A stretch of 64,000 nucleotides of DNA from Gluconacetobacter takamatsuzukensis (GCF_014174275.1 NZ_JABEQK010000002.1:124001-188000); one strand, 5' to 3'; positions 35,260-45,150 are shown, counted from the first letter of the stretch. Numbers and translations: made by a program. The notes: generated from the letters alone by a model not told the origin.

Positions 35260-35593
35260 CGATCGGGGCCTCATCCGGCAGGGGGCAGCGCAAGGCGGAC
35301 CGTAGCGGTCCGGTTACTGTCCAGATGTGCCAAGACGCGCGGCGAAACAAGCCCCTGATGGCGGAATGGAGGCATGTCCCCACCCGCGGACCGCCGGCCG
35401 GGCGCGGCCCCGACCGCCCGAGATGACGCAAACGCAATATGTCATTGCGCGAAGTCATGGCGAAAGCCGCCCGGACCGTCCGAAATGCGTTGACACACAG
35501 GATGGGCTCTGGCCTTGCATGATCCCGGGCCCGGCGAGGGACGTGCGATCCACGGCGGGGGCCTGTTCTGACAGCCGAGGCATCGAATCCACC
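35260..35593. promoter_or_regulatory. Divergent promoter region between nfuA and the beta-propeller gene
   Basis: No gene is seen in these 334 bases. A TTGACA box occurs at 35490-35495, about 100 bases before the beta-propeller gene, but no good -10 follows at 17 bases; TTGCAT at a 19-base spacing is the nearest. An inverted repeat CGCAAT/ATTGCG lies around 35433-35449. Confidence 0.35.
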
Positions 35594-36610
35594 ATGCGTT
35601 CCGTCCGTCCCACCCGCCTTTTCCGCCATGCCGGCATGCTGATGATGGCCTGCGCGTCGATGGCCGTCCTGTCCGCCGGGGCAGCACGGGCCGAGCGCCT
35701 GGCCTTCGTGCTGAATTCCGCCGATGCCACGATCAGCGAATTCGATATCGACACCCATCAGGAAGTCCGGCGCGTGTCCGTCCTGCGCGAACCGCACCAC
35801 ACCGCGCCGACGCCGGACGGCAAATACCTGCTGGTCGGCGATACCGCCGGCAACATGCTGTTCTTCCTCGACGCCGTCACCGGCGAGCGGGTGAAGCAGA
35901 TCCCCGTCGCCGACCCCTACCAGCTTCAGTTCAGCCCCGACGGCCGCTTCTTCACCGTCGCCGGACTGGCCCGCAACCAGGTCGATATCTACGACGCCAC
36001 CGACTACCACCTGCTGCACCGCCTGCATGTCGAGGCGATGCCCAGCCACATGAACTACGCGCCGGATTCCTCGGTCGTCTATGTCAGCCTGCAGGATACC
36101 GGCAAGGTCACGGCCATCGAGACCCAGACCGGCAACGTGCTGTGGACATCCGATGTCGGCTCCACCCCCGCCGGCGTGCTGTGGCATAACGGGCAGATCC
36201 TGGTGGGGGTGATGGGCACCAACTACGTCGCCGCCCTGGACCCCGCCGACGGCCATATCGCCCGCAAGATCGAAATGGCGCCCGGCCCGCACAATCTGTT
36301 CGTCTCGCCCGACCGCAAGCGCCTGTACGTGACCTGCCGCGCCTCGGGCGTGATCGAACGGCTGGACTGGGACACGCTGGACGTCGTGCAGTCCTACCAT
36401 GTCGCCGGCGGCCCCGACGACATCGTCTTCGCCCCCGACGGCAAGATGTGGGCAACCCTGCGCTGGCGCCAGCATGTCGCGATCATCGACCCCACCAGCG
36501 GCGAGATCACCGACACCATCCGCACAGGCCGCTCGCCGCACGGGATCTGGCTGAACACCAACCAGCCCCTGCTCCACCTGTCGATGGCCGACGGCCCCGC
36601 CATCCCCTGA
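35594..36610 (+). CDS. Periplasmic YVTN-type beta-propeller protein
   Basis: The 338-residue product has a signal peptide (LMMACASMAVLSAGAARA) and then repeated blades of the YVTN/NHL type: DGKYLLVGDTAGNMLFF, DGRFFTVAGLARNQVDIYD, DSSVVYVSLQDTGKVTAI, DRKRLYVTCRASGVIERLD and DGKMWATLRWRQHVAIID. It should fold as a seven-bladed propeller in the periplasm. Such proteins often accompany PQQ dehydrogenases or cytochromes, but nothing nearby indicates a partner. It is convergent with the histidine kinase gene. Confidence 0.8.
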   Translation: MRSVRPTRLFRHAGMLMMACASMAVLSAGAARAERLAFVLNSADATISEFDIDTHQEVRRVSVLREPHHTAPTPDGKYLLVGDTAGNMLFFLDAVTGERVKQIPVADPYQLQFSPDGRFFTVAGLARNQVDIYDATDYHLLHRLHVEAMPSHMNYAPDSSVVYVSLQDTGKVTAIETQTGNVLWTSDVGSTPAGVLWHNGQILVGVMGTNYVAALDPADGHIARKIEMAPGPHNLFVSPDRKRLYVTCRASGVIERLDWDTLDVVQSYHVAGGPDDIVFAPDGKMWATLRWRQHVAIIDPTSGEITDTIRTGRSPHGIWLNTNQPLLHLSMADGPAIP

Positions 36611-36611
36611 C

Positions 36612-36724
36612 CAGGGCTCTGCCTTGGACCCGGCAGGGCCTAAGGCCCTGCACCCCCAATTATTTGACAACGAATGGGTTTCCAAAGGGCTTTGCCCTTT
36701 GGTGGGTCAAGGGCAAAGCCCTTG
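36612..36724 (+). repeat. Dispersed repeat family R2, full copy e
   Basis: It has hairpins CAGGGCTCTGCCTTG, GCAGGGCCTAAGGCCCTGC, the arms CCAAAGGGC/GCCCTTTGG, and CAAGGGCAAAGCCCTTG. The linker is TTATTTGACAACGAATGGG. The last hairpin is one pair longer than in copies c and f, with compensating bases on both arms. It lies between convergent genes. Confidence 0.8.
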
Positions 36725-36727
36725 CCT

Positions 36728-38068
36728 TTACGAACCCTGCCTCTTGCCCTGCGCCCGTGACCGAGGCAGCAGGATCTCCGCCCGCAATCCGCCTTCGGGC
36801 CGGTTCGCCAGCGTGAACTGGCCGCCTTCCCGCGCCACCTCGCGGCTGACGATCGCCAGCCCCAGCCCCAACCCGCCCGTGGAGCGCGAGCGCGAGCCCT
36901 CCACGCGATAGAACGGGGCCAGCACGCGGGTCAGTTCGGCCTCGGGCAGGCCCGGCCCGTCGTCATCGACCCGTATCCGCAATCCGTCCGGCGCCACCGA
37001 CAGGCCGACGCGGGCCCGGCCACCATAATTGACGGCGTTGTCGATCAGATTGCCGAAGACGCGCTTCATCGCCAGCGGCCGGACCTTCGCCAGGCAGTGC
37101 GCCATGCCCTGATAGGTGACATCGCGCCCCTGGTCGGCCGCATCGTCGGCCAGGGTCGTCAGGATCGAGACCAGGTCCACCGAGCGGACCGCCTCGGGAT
37201 CGTTCTCGCCGGACAGATAGGCGAGCACGCCGCCGACCATGGCCTCCATCTCCGCGACGTCGCTTTCGATCGCGCCCTGCGCTTCGGGGTCGTTCAGAAA
37301 CCCCGCGCGCAGGCGCAGCCGCGCCAGCGGTGTGCGCAGATCGTGCGACACGGCGGCCAGCGCCTCGGTCCGGTCCTCGATCAGCCGGCGGATGCGATCC
37401 TGCATGGCGTTGATCGCCCGGGCGAGATGCCGCACCTCGCGCGGCCCCTTTTCCTCGACCGGCACCCACCGGCCCGACCCGACGCCGTCGGCCACGTCCG
37501 CCAGGGCCCGCAACGGCATGCTGAGCGTATGCACCAGCATCGCCGCCGCCAGCAGCACCGCCCCGGCCAGGATGGCGGCCGAGGCGAGGCCCCGCGTCAT
37601 ATGGTGCGGCTGGAGAATATCGGGCGCCACGAAACCCAGCCGGCTGCCATCGGGCAGGCGCACGATGCCGCGCACGTCCGAGGTCCCGATCTGGGTCGGC
37701 GACAGGTTCAGCACCGGCCCGCGCAGCGGCTCGCGGTTGGCCACCAGCCTGTCGTGCAGGTCGCGCAGTGCCGGCGGCTCGGGCCGCATCGGCCGCCCGG
37801 CCACGGGCGGCCGCCAGTCGAGCGTCAGGTCCCCGGTCGACAGCATGGCCGCCAGAATCGGCCGCTGGGCCACCGGCGTCGCCGACAGCACCCGCGTATC
37901 GACCGCCAGCCGCTCGCCGATCGCATCGAGCTGCGCATCATCGACCGTATAGGTCTCGGCTTCCTCGTAGAAAGCCGAACTGCCCAGAAACACCAGCGCC
38001 ACCGCCGCCAGCAACACAAACGTCACCCGCCCGACCAGCCCCCGCGGCCAGAGCGTAATCCGCCGCAC
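36728..38068 (-). CDS. Sensor histidine kinase (EnvZ/OmpR-type)
   Basis: The protein has a first membrane span (VGRVTFVLLAAVALVFLGSS), a periplasmic sensor region, a second span (AILAGAVLLAAAMLVHTL), HAMP, the phospho-acceptor box VSHDLRTPLARLRL (His about residue 240) and the ATPase boxes NLIDNAVNYG, DDDGPGLP and STGGLGLGLAIV. It should phosphorylate the response regulator encoded upstream at 38382-39182. The stimulus is unknown. The start is uncertain: GTG 38068 gives a 446-residue protein beginning just before the first span, and TTG 38092 is also possible. Element R3-B lies between the two genes. Confidence 0.88.
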   Translation of the reverse strand: MRRITLWPRGLVGRVTFVLLAAVALVFLGSSAFYEEAETYTVDDAQLDAIGERLAVDTRVLSATPVAQRPILAAMLSTGDLTLDWRPPVAGRPMRPEPPALRDLHDRLVANREPLRGPVLNLSPTQIGTSDVRGIVRLPDGSRLGFVAPDILQPHHMTRGLASAAILAGAVLLAAAMLVHTLSMPLRALADVADGVGSGRWVPVEEKGPREVRHLARAINAMQDRIRRLIEDRTEALAAVSHDLRTPLARLRLRAGFLNDPEAQGAIESDVAEMEAMVGGVLAYLSGENDPEAVRSVDLVSILTTLADDAADQGRDVTYQGMAHCLAKVRPLAMKRVFGNLIDNAVNYGGRARVGLSVAPDGLRIRVDDDGPGLPEAELTRVLAPFYRVEGSRSRSTGGLGLGLAIVSREVAREGGQFTLANRPEGGLRAEILLPRSRAQGKRQGS

Positions 38069-38207
38069 CCCAGGCGAAGACCCGACAGTCAACGCCCGAC
38101 CGGAAATGCAGGCTGATAAACGAAGAGCCGGCAAGCCGGAGCGGCCCGCAAAACCCCACCCCCCATATGTCTCCAAACCTCACCGCGAAACGGCCCAGAT
38201 GGCTGGG

Positions 38208-38370
38208 AGTGCGTGCGCGGAAACGTGGGCTGGTGAGCGAGAGCGGCCCACAGGGCCGCGCCCGTCGTGTGTCTGCGAGCACCGGAGCGGAGCGGCCTTG
38301 ATGGCCGTGAGCACCGGAGCACAGCGGACGCGCGTCGGATCGCCACCAGCGCGCGTTTCCGCGCACGCAC
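38208..38370. repeat. Structured element R3, copy B (163 bp)
   Basis: It has the same length and plan as 2941-3103. The outer stem (38209-38225 with 38354-38370) is 17 perfect pairs and extends inward to about 38235/38344 with mismatches. A 7-bp hairpin GCGGCCC/GGGCCGC lies at 38243-38259. A 15-position stem with one mismatch (38262-38276 with 38324-38338) encloses the 44-nt core 38277-38320, which is 40/44 identical to copy A. Outside the core the sequences differ while pairing is kept. It lies in the 313-base gap between the response regulator and kinase genes. Confidence 0.75.
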
Positions 38371-38381
38371 GCGGGCGCGCA

Positions 38382-39182
38382 CTAGAGGCGTTCTACTGGT
38401 GCTGTGAAGATATACCCCAGCCCCCGGACGGTGCGGATCAGGGCTTCGGAATCGTTGCCCAGCTTGCGGCGCAGGCGGCTGACCAGCACGTCGACACTGC
38501 GATCGGACACATCGCCCAGACGCGTGCGCGACAGTTCGAGCAGCCGGTCCCGCCCGATCACCCGTTGCGGATTGTCCAGGAAGCTGGCGAGCAGATCGTG
38601 CTCGGCACCCGAAATGTCCACCACCGCGCCCGAAGGGTCGGTCAGTTCGCGCCGGCGCAGGTCCAGCGTCCAGCCGGCGAATTTCAGGGTCTCGCGGCGC
38701 GGGGTGCTGGGCTGGACCCCGGTCACGCCGCCGCTGCCGCGCCGCAGCACGGCGCGGACCCGCGCCAGCAATTCCTTCTGGCTGAAGGGCTTGGCCACGT
38801 AATCGTCGGCACCCAGCTCCAGGCCCAGCACGCGGTCCAGTTCCTCGCCCCGGGCCGAGACCATGATGACGGGCGTGTGGCGGTCGGGCTGGATCGCCTC
38901 GGTGCCCGGCGCGCCGCCGCGCCGCAGCGAGCGGCAGAGATCCAGCCCGTTGGTCCCGGGCAGCATCACGTCCAGCACGATCAGGTCGGCGGGCGAGGCC
39001 AGCAGCGCGGCCCACATCTCGCGCCCGTCCTGCACGCCGCGCACCCGATAGCCGTCGGCCTGCAAGGCCCGTACCAGCAGGGTGCGCATGCCCGGATCGT
39101 CTTCGACGACCAGGATACGGGCAGGAAGGTCGGGATCGGGAGTGGGAGCGGTCTGGGACATCGTCACGACGCGAATCGTCAT
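38382..39182 (-). CDS. OmpR-family response regulator
   Basis: The 266-residue product has a receiver domain (ARILVVEDDPGM with Asp28/Asp29, phospho-acceptor Asp71 in LIVLDVMLP, Lys in DDYVAKPFS) and a C-terminal winged helix (GAEHDLLASFLDNPQRVIGR, RSVDVLVSRLRRKLGND, TVRGLGYIF). It pairs with the histidine kinase downstream. It starts at ATG 39182 or, less likely, at ATG 39161. The 313 bases between the two genes are unusually long for such a pair and hold element R3-B. Confidence 0.92.
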   Translation of the reverse strand: MTIRVVTMSQTAPTPDPDLPARILVVEDDPGMRTLLVRALQADGYRVRGVQDGREMWAALLASPADLIVLDVMLPGTNGLDLCRSLRRGGAPGTEAIQPDRHTPVIMVSARGEELDRVLGLELGADDYVAKPFSQKELLARVRAVLRRGSGGVTGVQPSTPRRETLKFAGWTLDLRRRELTDPSGAVVDISGAEHDLLASFLDNPQRVIGRDRLLELSRTRLGDVSDRSVDVLVSRLRRKLGNDSEALIRTVRGLGYIFTAPVERL

Positions 39183-39269
39183 TCCTGAAAGAGCCGGCCG
39201 CCGGATCGGGCCAGTATGCCGGAAGGATACCGTAAAATCGGCACCGGCGAAAAGAACCCCATCAAACGA

Positions 39270-39303
39270 CAGGGGCCGGGCGGACCATCCCGCCCGGCCC
39301 CTG
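39270..39303 (-). terminator. Strong hairpin terminator after the tonB-exb operon
   Basis: CAGGGGCCGGGCGG (39270-39283) pairs perfectly with CCGCCCGGCCCCTG (39290-39303). On the minus strand it is followed by TCGTTTG rather than a clean T-run, so termination by this hairpin alone is likely but not certain. Confidence 0.65.
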
Positions 39304-39350
39304 CCGGTATTCCAGGTCGCGGTACCGGGCAGGTCGTGCCCGGCGACCGG

Positions 39351-40604
39351 TCAGTGATGGGCCGCCGGTGCGGCCGCCGGGGTCAGCTTGAGAATCCAGA
39401 GCTGGGCGATATCCCGGGCCCCGTTTTCGCCCCCGACGGTCTTGAGCGTCGCGATGGCGTCGGCGGTATGCCCGGCCGCAGCCTGCGCCAGGCCGTAATG
39501 CAGCTTGCCGATATTGGGGTCCAGCGGACCCTTCGCCAGCCCCTGCTGCATGACGGCAAGCCCCTTGTCCGCCTGGCCGAAGGTCACGTAATTGTAACCC
39601 GCAGTCAGCAGCGCATTGCCCGTCGGCGCACTGGCACCGGCGGTTTCGTCCGCCGCGATGGTGGCCTTCTTGTCGGCCACCGCCTTCACGACCATGGCCT
39701 TCAGCTTGGCCTCGCGTGCGGCCCCGGCATCCTTGCCCAGGGCGCCGCTGGCATAGCCGGCATTCATCAGGTCCAGCGCCAGCTGCGGCAGGCCGGCCTG
39801 CATAGCCAGTTCCGTCATGTCCATGAAGTCGGACGGGGCAGTCAGCACGCCCGCCGCCAGCCGAATGCGATAGACATCAAGCTGCAGGCCGGGCGCGACC
39901 TTGGGGTTGGTGATCAGCCCGTGCAGGATCAGCGCCCAATATTCCGGCTTGGGATAATAGGACACCAGCGTGACATAGGTGTGGTTCAGCCCCGACTGGT
40001 CCTTCAGCTGCGTCTGGCAGGCCGCCAGAAGCTGCAACTGGGATTCGGCGGGCACCTTGCCGGCCTTGATCGTGGCATCGATCTGCGCCTGCTGGACGCG
40101 CGCCGCGTTCTTGTAATCCTGCTGCAGATAGTAGGACTGGATCAGCAGCGTCTCCATCGCCGGGTTGCTGCCCGCGGCCTTCAGATACTGCTCGGTCCCG
40201 GTGACGGCCCGGGGATAGTCCTTGGCGGTGTAGGCCATCGTGGCCTCCGCCATCATCATCTGCAGCTTGGCATCCTTGGGGGTGCGGCTGGACGCGATCA
40301 GCTTGTCGTAGGCGGCCGTCGCCGCCGCCACATCGCCCGACTGCGCCGCGATGGCGGCCCGCATCTGGGTGATGGTATATTCTTCGTAGTCGGATTTGCC
40401 GGGAACGGCCTCGGCCTCGTTAACGGCGGCCATCGCCTTGGCATAGCTGTGCGCGGCCAGGGCGGTCTGGGCCTGCTGCAGGGGCTTGCCGACCTTGGCG
40501 CTCAGGGTGTCCGCCGCCCAGGCGGACCCGACCGGCGAGACGGAAAACGGAACGGCGGCGATCACGCCGGCAAGAAGGCCGGCGCGGAACAGACGTAATG
40601 ACAT
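39351..40604 (-). CDS. Secreted TPR-like protein of the TonB/Exb operon
   Basis: The 417-residue product has a signal peptide (LLAGVIAAVPFSVSPVGSAWA) and helical repeats consistent with TPRs (HSYAKAMAAVNEAEAVPG, QSGDVAAATAAYDKLIASS, AKDYPRAVTGTEQYLKAAG, GQADKGLAVMQQGLAKG). It begins four bases after the second exbD, so it is translated with the Exb proteins. By analogy with TPR partners of some TonB systems it may contact TonB or ExbBD in the periplasm; this is inferred from context only. Confidence 0.75.
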   Translation of the reverse strand: MSLRLFRAGLLAGVIAAVPFSVSPVGSAWAADTLSAKVGKPLQQAQTALAAHSYAKAMAAVNEAEAVPGKSDYEEYTITQMRAAIAAQSGDVAAATAAYDKLIASSRTPKDAKLQMMMAEATMAYTAKDYPRAVTGTEQYLKAAGSNPAMETLLIQSYYLQQDYKNAARVQQAQIDATIKAGKVPAESQLQLLAACQTQLKDQSGLNHTYVTLVSYYPKPEYWALILHGLITNPKVAPGLQLDVYRIRLAAGVLTAPSDFMDMTELAMQAGLPQLALDLMNAGYASGALGKDAGAAREAKLKAMVVKAVADKKATIAADETAGASAPTGNALLTAGYNYVTFGQADKGLAVMQQGLAKGPLDPNIGKLHYGLAQAAAGHTADAIATLKTVGGENGARDIAQLWILKLTPAAAPAAHH

Positions 40605-40608
40605 CAGC

Positions 40609-41043
40609 TCATTGTCCTTCCATGAACTGATCCTGACCTACGATACCCAGCTTGGTAATGCCAAGCCTCTGGGCGTCCGCAAGCACATGCGCCACCGTCT
40701 TGTAGTCGGCCAGACGATTGGGATGGATATGCATTTCCGGCTGGTCGGGCAGCGCGGCCGCCTCCTGGAAATGCGCCAGCAGCGATCCCTCGTCACCGAC
40801 CGGTTCGCCGTTCCACGAAATGCTGTTGTCGAAATCGATTGCCACCGTCACGACCTTCGGCACGTCGGTCGAGGGCGGCGGATTGCCCTGGGGCAGGTCC
40901 AGCGCGACCGAATGGGTCTGCAGCGGAATGGTAATGATCAGCATGATCAGCAGCACCAACATGACGTCGATCAGCGGCGTCGTGTTGATGTCGACCATAC
41001 CTTCGTCTTCGTGGGTACTTTCGGAGCCGACACTCATGCCCAT
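40609..41043 (-). CDS. exbD: Biopolymer transport protein ExbD (second copy)
   Basis: The 144-residue product has a short cytoplasmic N-terminus, the single span with the conserved Asp in MVDINTTPLIDVMLVLLIML, and a periplasmic domain. ExbD with ExbB uses proton motive force to energise TonB. ATG 41043 is chosen as the likely start; ATG 41037 is also possible. It is more divergent than the first ExbD (41191-41616), for instance in its longer periplasmic start LPQGNPPPSTDVP. Confidence 0.92.
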   Translation of the reverse strand: MGMSVGSESTHEDEGMVDINTTPLIDVMLVLLIMLIITIPLQTHSVALDLPQGNPPPSTDVPKVVTVAIDFDNSISWNGEPVGDEGSLLAHFQEAAALPDQPEMHIHPNRLADYKTVAHVLADAQRLGITKLGIVGQDQFMEGQ

Positions 41044-41190
41044 GGCGGTGTACTCTCTAAAAAACGTGGGCCGCCGAACCGTTCGGGCCGCCACCCCGGA
41101 AACCGGCGCGGACGGGGCGGACGCGGCGCCCTGATGTGAGTTTCCCGGAAGTCGGGGGCCGGCGCGGGCCGGCCCCCTGTTCCCCGTCGT

Positions 41191-41616
41191 TCAGTCCGAG
41201 TGCGGCTGCTCGGTGATGAAGTCCACGTGGTAGATCCCGGCTTCCTGGCAGGTGGCGATCACCCGCCCCACCGATTCGTAGCGCGACTTGGCATCGCCAC
41301 GGATCTGGATCTGGGGCTGCGGCTTGATCACCGCCACCTTCTCAAGCCTGTCCAGAAGGTCGGCGCGACTTTTGATCGCGATTTCATTCCAGTAGATCTG
41401 GCCGTTCTCCGTCACCGCCAGCACCACGTTGCCGGGCTTGGTCTGAGTGGGCTGATTGGCGTCCTTCGGCAGGTTCACCTTGATCGTATGCGTTGCGACC
41501 GGGATGGTGATCAGAAAGATGATCAGCAGCACCAGCATGACGTCGACAAGCGGAGTGGTGTTGATGGCCGACACCACCTCGTCTTCATCGCCGCCGCCTC
41601 CGACTTGCATCGCCAT
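41191..41616 (-). CDS. exbD: Biopolymer transport protein ExbD (first copy)
   Basis: The 141-residue product has the ExbD span with conserved Asp in VSAINTTPLVDVMLVLLIIF, followed by the periplasmic domain (IKVNLPKDANQPTQTKPGNV, VAVIKPQPQIQIRGDAKSRY). It starts two bases after the exbB stop, so the pair is coupled. Together with exbB and tonB it forms the standard energising complex. Confidence 0.94.
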   Translation of the reverse strand: MAMQVGGGGDEDEVVSAINTTPLVDVMLVLLIIFLITIPVATHTIKVNLPKDANQPTQTKPGNVVLAVTENGQIYWNEIAIKSRADLLDRLEKVAVIKPQPQIQIRGDAKSRYESVGRVIATCQEAGIYHVDFITEQPHSD

Positions 41617-41618
41617 GT

Positions 41619-42683
41619 TCAGGCAACCCGGTTGGAGGTCGTGGTGGTGGTCGGCGAGTTATCGGGGTGAACCACGATCTCCGGCGCGACACCATGACGG
41701 AAGCCACCCAGCAGGATCGACTGCAGGTCGGCGGCGAAGTTGCGGACCTTGTCCATGGCGCCCTTGTTGCGACGGACCAGCAGGTTGTAGCCCAGCACGG
41801 CCGGAACGGCGGTGCCCAGACCGATCGCGGTCATGATCAGCGATTCACCGACCGGGCCGGCAACCTTGTCGATCGACGCCTGGCCGGCGATGCCGATGGC
41901 GGTCAGGGCGTGATAGATACCCCAGACGGTGCCGAACAGACCGACGAACGGCGAGGTGGAGCCGACGGTGCCGAGGAAGGCCAGGCCGCCCTGCATCCGC
42001 GCCTGGATGGTGTCGACGGCGCGCTGGATCGACATCGAGGTCCAGCTGTGCAGGTCGATCGATTCCTGCATCGTGCCCTCGTGATGCTCGGCCGCGACGA
42101 TGCCGGTGTCGGCGATGTAGCGGAACGGCGAGGACGGCTTCAGCGCGGCGGCGCCTTCCTGGATCGAGGACTTGGTCCAGAAGGTCTTCGCGGCTTCCTT
42201 GGCGGCCGAGAACATGCGCGCCTGCTCGAAGAACTTCGTGATCATGATGTACCACGTGCCCAGCGACATGACGACCATGATCAGCAGGACGCCGCGGGCG
42301 ATGATGTCACCGTTGCGCCACAGCGCATCCAGGCCATACGGGTTGCCGGCCGGCTTCGCCGGGGCGGCATCCTCGGCCGGCGGCGTCACCGGGGCGGGAG
42401 CGGAGGCATCGGCGGCCGGAGCAGCCGGGGCCGCGCCGTCGGCCGGCGGGGCGGCGGGGGCGGACCCATCGGCCGGCGCGGCCGGGGCGGCGGCGGGGGC
42501 CGAGGCGTCGGGCGCCGGAGCGGCCGGCGCGGTGGCGGCCGGAGCCGACGCGTCAGGAGCGGGAGCGGCCGCCGGAGCGGTGGACTGTGCGTCCTGGGCC
42601 ACCGCGATCACGGGCGACGAGACGCTCAGAATGGCCGCCAGGGCCGACGCGGCAACGACAGGAACACGGTGCAGTCTGGTCAT
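41619..42683 (-). CDS. exbB: ExbB proton-channel protein with Ala/Pro-rich N-terminal extension
   Basis: The 354-residue product has a signal-like N-terminus, a roughly 90-residue low-complexity region of repeated APAPDASAPAA-type units, and then the MotA/TolQ/ExbB domain: three spans including GGLAFLGTVGSTSPFVGLFGT and GPVGESLIMTAIGLGTAVPA (long blocks given in part). ExbB pentamers form the proton channel with ExbD. ATG 42683 is preferred over a TTG three codons earlier. The Ala/Pro region is of low complexity and may vary between strains. Confidence 0.93.
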   Translation of the reverse strand: MTRLHRVPVVAASALAAILSVSSPVIAVAQDAQSTAPAAAPAPDASAPAATAPAAPAPDASAPAAAPAAPADGSAPAAPPADGAAPAAPAADASAPAPVTPPAEDAAPAKPAGNPYGLDALWRNGDIIARGVLLIMVVMSLGTWYIMITKFFEQARMFSAAKEAAKTFWTKSSIQEGAAALKPSSPFRYIADTGIVAAEHHEGTMQESIDLHSWTSMSIQRAVDTIQARMQGGLAFLGTVGSTSPFVGLFGTVWGIYHALTAIGIAGQASIDKVAGPVGESLIMTAIGLGTAVPAVLGYNLLVRRNKGAMDKVRNFAADLQSILLGGFRHGVAPEIVVHPDNSPTTTTTSNRVA

Positions 42684-42775
42684 GTACTCCAAATCCTCTG
42701 TGGTAAATGGCCCGTTTACCGGAACCCCGGGGCCGTCGGGCTCACGCCCGGCCGGCCCCGGTCGTTAGGTGACCC

Positions 42776-43432
<657 letters not shown>

Positions 43433-43967
43433 GTCGAAACCTCCTTAACCCTCTCGTCCACGCCGGTTTCGGCACTCAAAACCACTACAAATCAGGACCA
43501 CTGCGCAGTGTCCGGACTTCCATCCCGGGCGAACCCGGGCCATGCCGTGGCGCGGACCACGGACATGTGCGGAAGTACGCACAAACGATATCGGGATCGT
43601 GCATCCCCTGCGTTCCGACCTGACCGGACAGACATCGAAATGCCGCCAAGCCGTCGAATTGGGCTATTGCGCCCATCCGATGTCAAGCAAGATATTTATC
43701 GAATTTGAAACGAGTAATTTGTCATCAGTGGCCCAAAAAATGGCCATATTAACAACCTGTCATAAATGGCGAAAAACTGGCGATTTTTGAGAGTGTGCCC
43801 ATTTTTCTGCCATTTTTAGCGCCGAGTCGGATTTTGTTTCGGATACGACACAATAGCCCCTCGGCCGGCGCGGCCCCGTTCACCGCGCTGACCAGGCATG
43901 AACGCGCAAGCCCGGGGCCGGGTTCGAATCCGCCTCGCCGGCACCGGGCCCCGGCGTGGAAATGCCC
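43433..43967. promoter_or_regulatory. Upstream region of tonB; AT-rich regulatory DNA, no gene seen
   Basis: The stretch from 43680 to 43860 is notably AT-rich. On the minus strand TTGACA lies at 43686-43681, preceded by an A/T-rich tract that could act as an UP element or regulator site, but the -10 is unclear. Repeated AAAAATGGC-like motifs occur at 43735-43820. A short GGTTCGAATCC at 43920 is not part of a foldable tRNA. Confidence 0.4.
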
Positions 43968-43993
43968 AAAAAAAAGGGCGGCCGAAGCCACCC
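43968..43993 (-). terminator. Rho-independent terminator of prfB
   Basis: On the minus strand GGGTGGC and GCCGCCC (43993-43976) form a 7-pair stem with one G-U pair around TTCG, followed directly by eight T (43975-43968). It lies 25 bases beyond the prfB stop. Confidence 0.9.
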
Positions 43994-44018
43994 TTTCCTT
44001 CCCGCGCGCGGGCCGCGA

Positions 44019-45150
44019 TCACTGTGCGGAGGCGCTGGCCTCCGATCGGGTCGCTCCCACCCGGGCCGCCAGGGCGGCGGCCATGAAATCGTCCAGGTCC
44101 CCGTCCAGCACGGCACCGGGGTTGCCGCGCTCCACGTTCGTCCGCAGGTCCTTGACCAGCTGGTAGGGCGCCAGGACGTAGGAGCGGATCTGGTGCCCCC
44201 AGCCGATATCGGTCTTGGCCGCCTCGGTCTGGGCCGCCGCGGCCTCGCGCCGCTGCAGCTCCTGCTCGTACATGCGGGCCTTCAGCATCGTCATCGCGGT
44301 GGCCCGGTTGCGGTGCTGCGACCGGTCGGTCTGGCAGGCAACGATGATGCCGGTGGGAATATGGGTGATGCGAATCGCGGATTCCGTCTTGTTGACGTGC
44401 TGCCCGCCCGCGCCCGAGGCCCGGAACGTATCGACCTTCAGGTCGGCCTCGTTGATCTCGATCTCGATCGAATCATCGACCACCGGATAGACCCACACCG
44501 AAGCGAACGACGTCTGCCGCCGCGCCGCCGCGTCGAAGGGCGAAATCCGCACCAGGCGATGCACGCCGGCCTCGGTCTTCAGCCAGCCATAGGCATTGGG
44601 GCCGGTCACCTGGATCGTCGCCGATTTCAGCCCCGCCTGCTCGCCTTCCGAGCTTTCCATCAGCGTGACCTTGTAGCCATGCTGCTCGGCCCAGCGGGTG
44701 TACATGCGCAGAAGCATCTCGGCCCAGTCCTGGGCCTCGGTGCCACCCGCGCCGGCATTGACTTCCATGTAGCAGTCGTTGCTGTCGGCCTCGCCGGACA
44801 GCAGGCTCTCGGTCTCGCGGCGCTTGGCCTCGTCGGCCAGCTCGCGCAGCATCCGCGTGGCGTCCTTCAGGACCGGCTCGTCGCCTTCCATCTCGGCCAG
44901 CTCGATCAGGTCCAGCGTATCGCGGACATCGGCTTCCAGCCGCTGCACCCCTTCGACCTGCCCGGCCAGCAGGGTGCGCTCGCGCATCAGCTTCTGGGCG
45001 GCATCCGGATCGTTCCACAGATCCGGGTCCTCCGCCCGATTATTCAGTTCGGCCAGGCGGCCCAGTGCGACATCCCAGTCAAAGATGCCTCCTCAGCAGT
45101 GCCACCGACTGCTTGAGCTGGTCGTTGAGAGCCTCGGTCTCGGCGGACAT
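44019..45150 (-). CDS. prfB: Peptide chain release factor 2, expressed by programmed +1 frameshift
   Basis: RF2 releases peptides at UGA and UAA. The gene begins at ATG 45150 and reads 23 codons to an in-frame TGA (45081-45079); translation then continues in the +1 frame from GAC 45080 for 353 residues, 376 in all. Motifs are the RF2 anticodon tripeptide SPF (about 203-205) and the catalytic GGQ (about 248-250, GAGGQHVNKTESA). A stretch beginning SNDCYMEVNAGAGGTEAQDW is typical. It follows mrcA by 69 bases, a conserved neighbourhood in alphaproteobacteria. Confidence 0.95.
45078..45093 (-). promoter_or_regulatory. prfB programmed frameshift signal
   Basis: On the minus strand the sequence is AGGAGG (45093-45088), CAT, CTT TGA C (45084-45078). 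This is the classical RF2 autoregulatory site: a Shine-Dalgarno-like hexamer three bases upstream of the slippery CTT followed by a UGA stop. Low RF2 lets ribosomes slip +1 and make more RF2. Confidence 0.95.

Noticed and set aside
43890-43950. tRNA-like 3' end with GGTTCGAATCC
   Set aside because: The flanking bases do not form a T-stem, no matching acceptor arm is found upstream, and no CCA follows.
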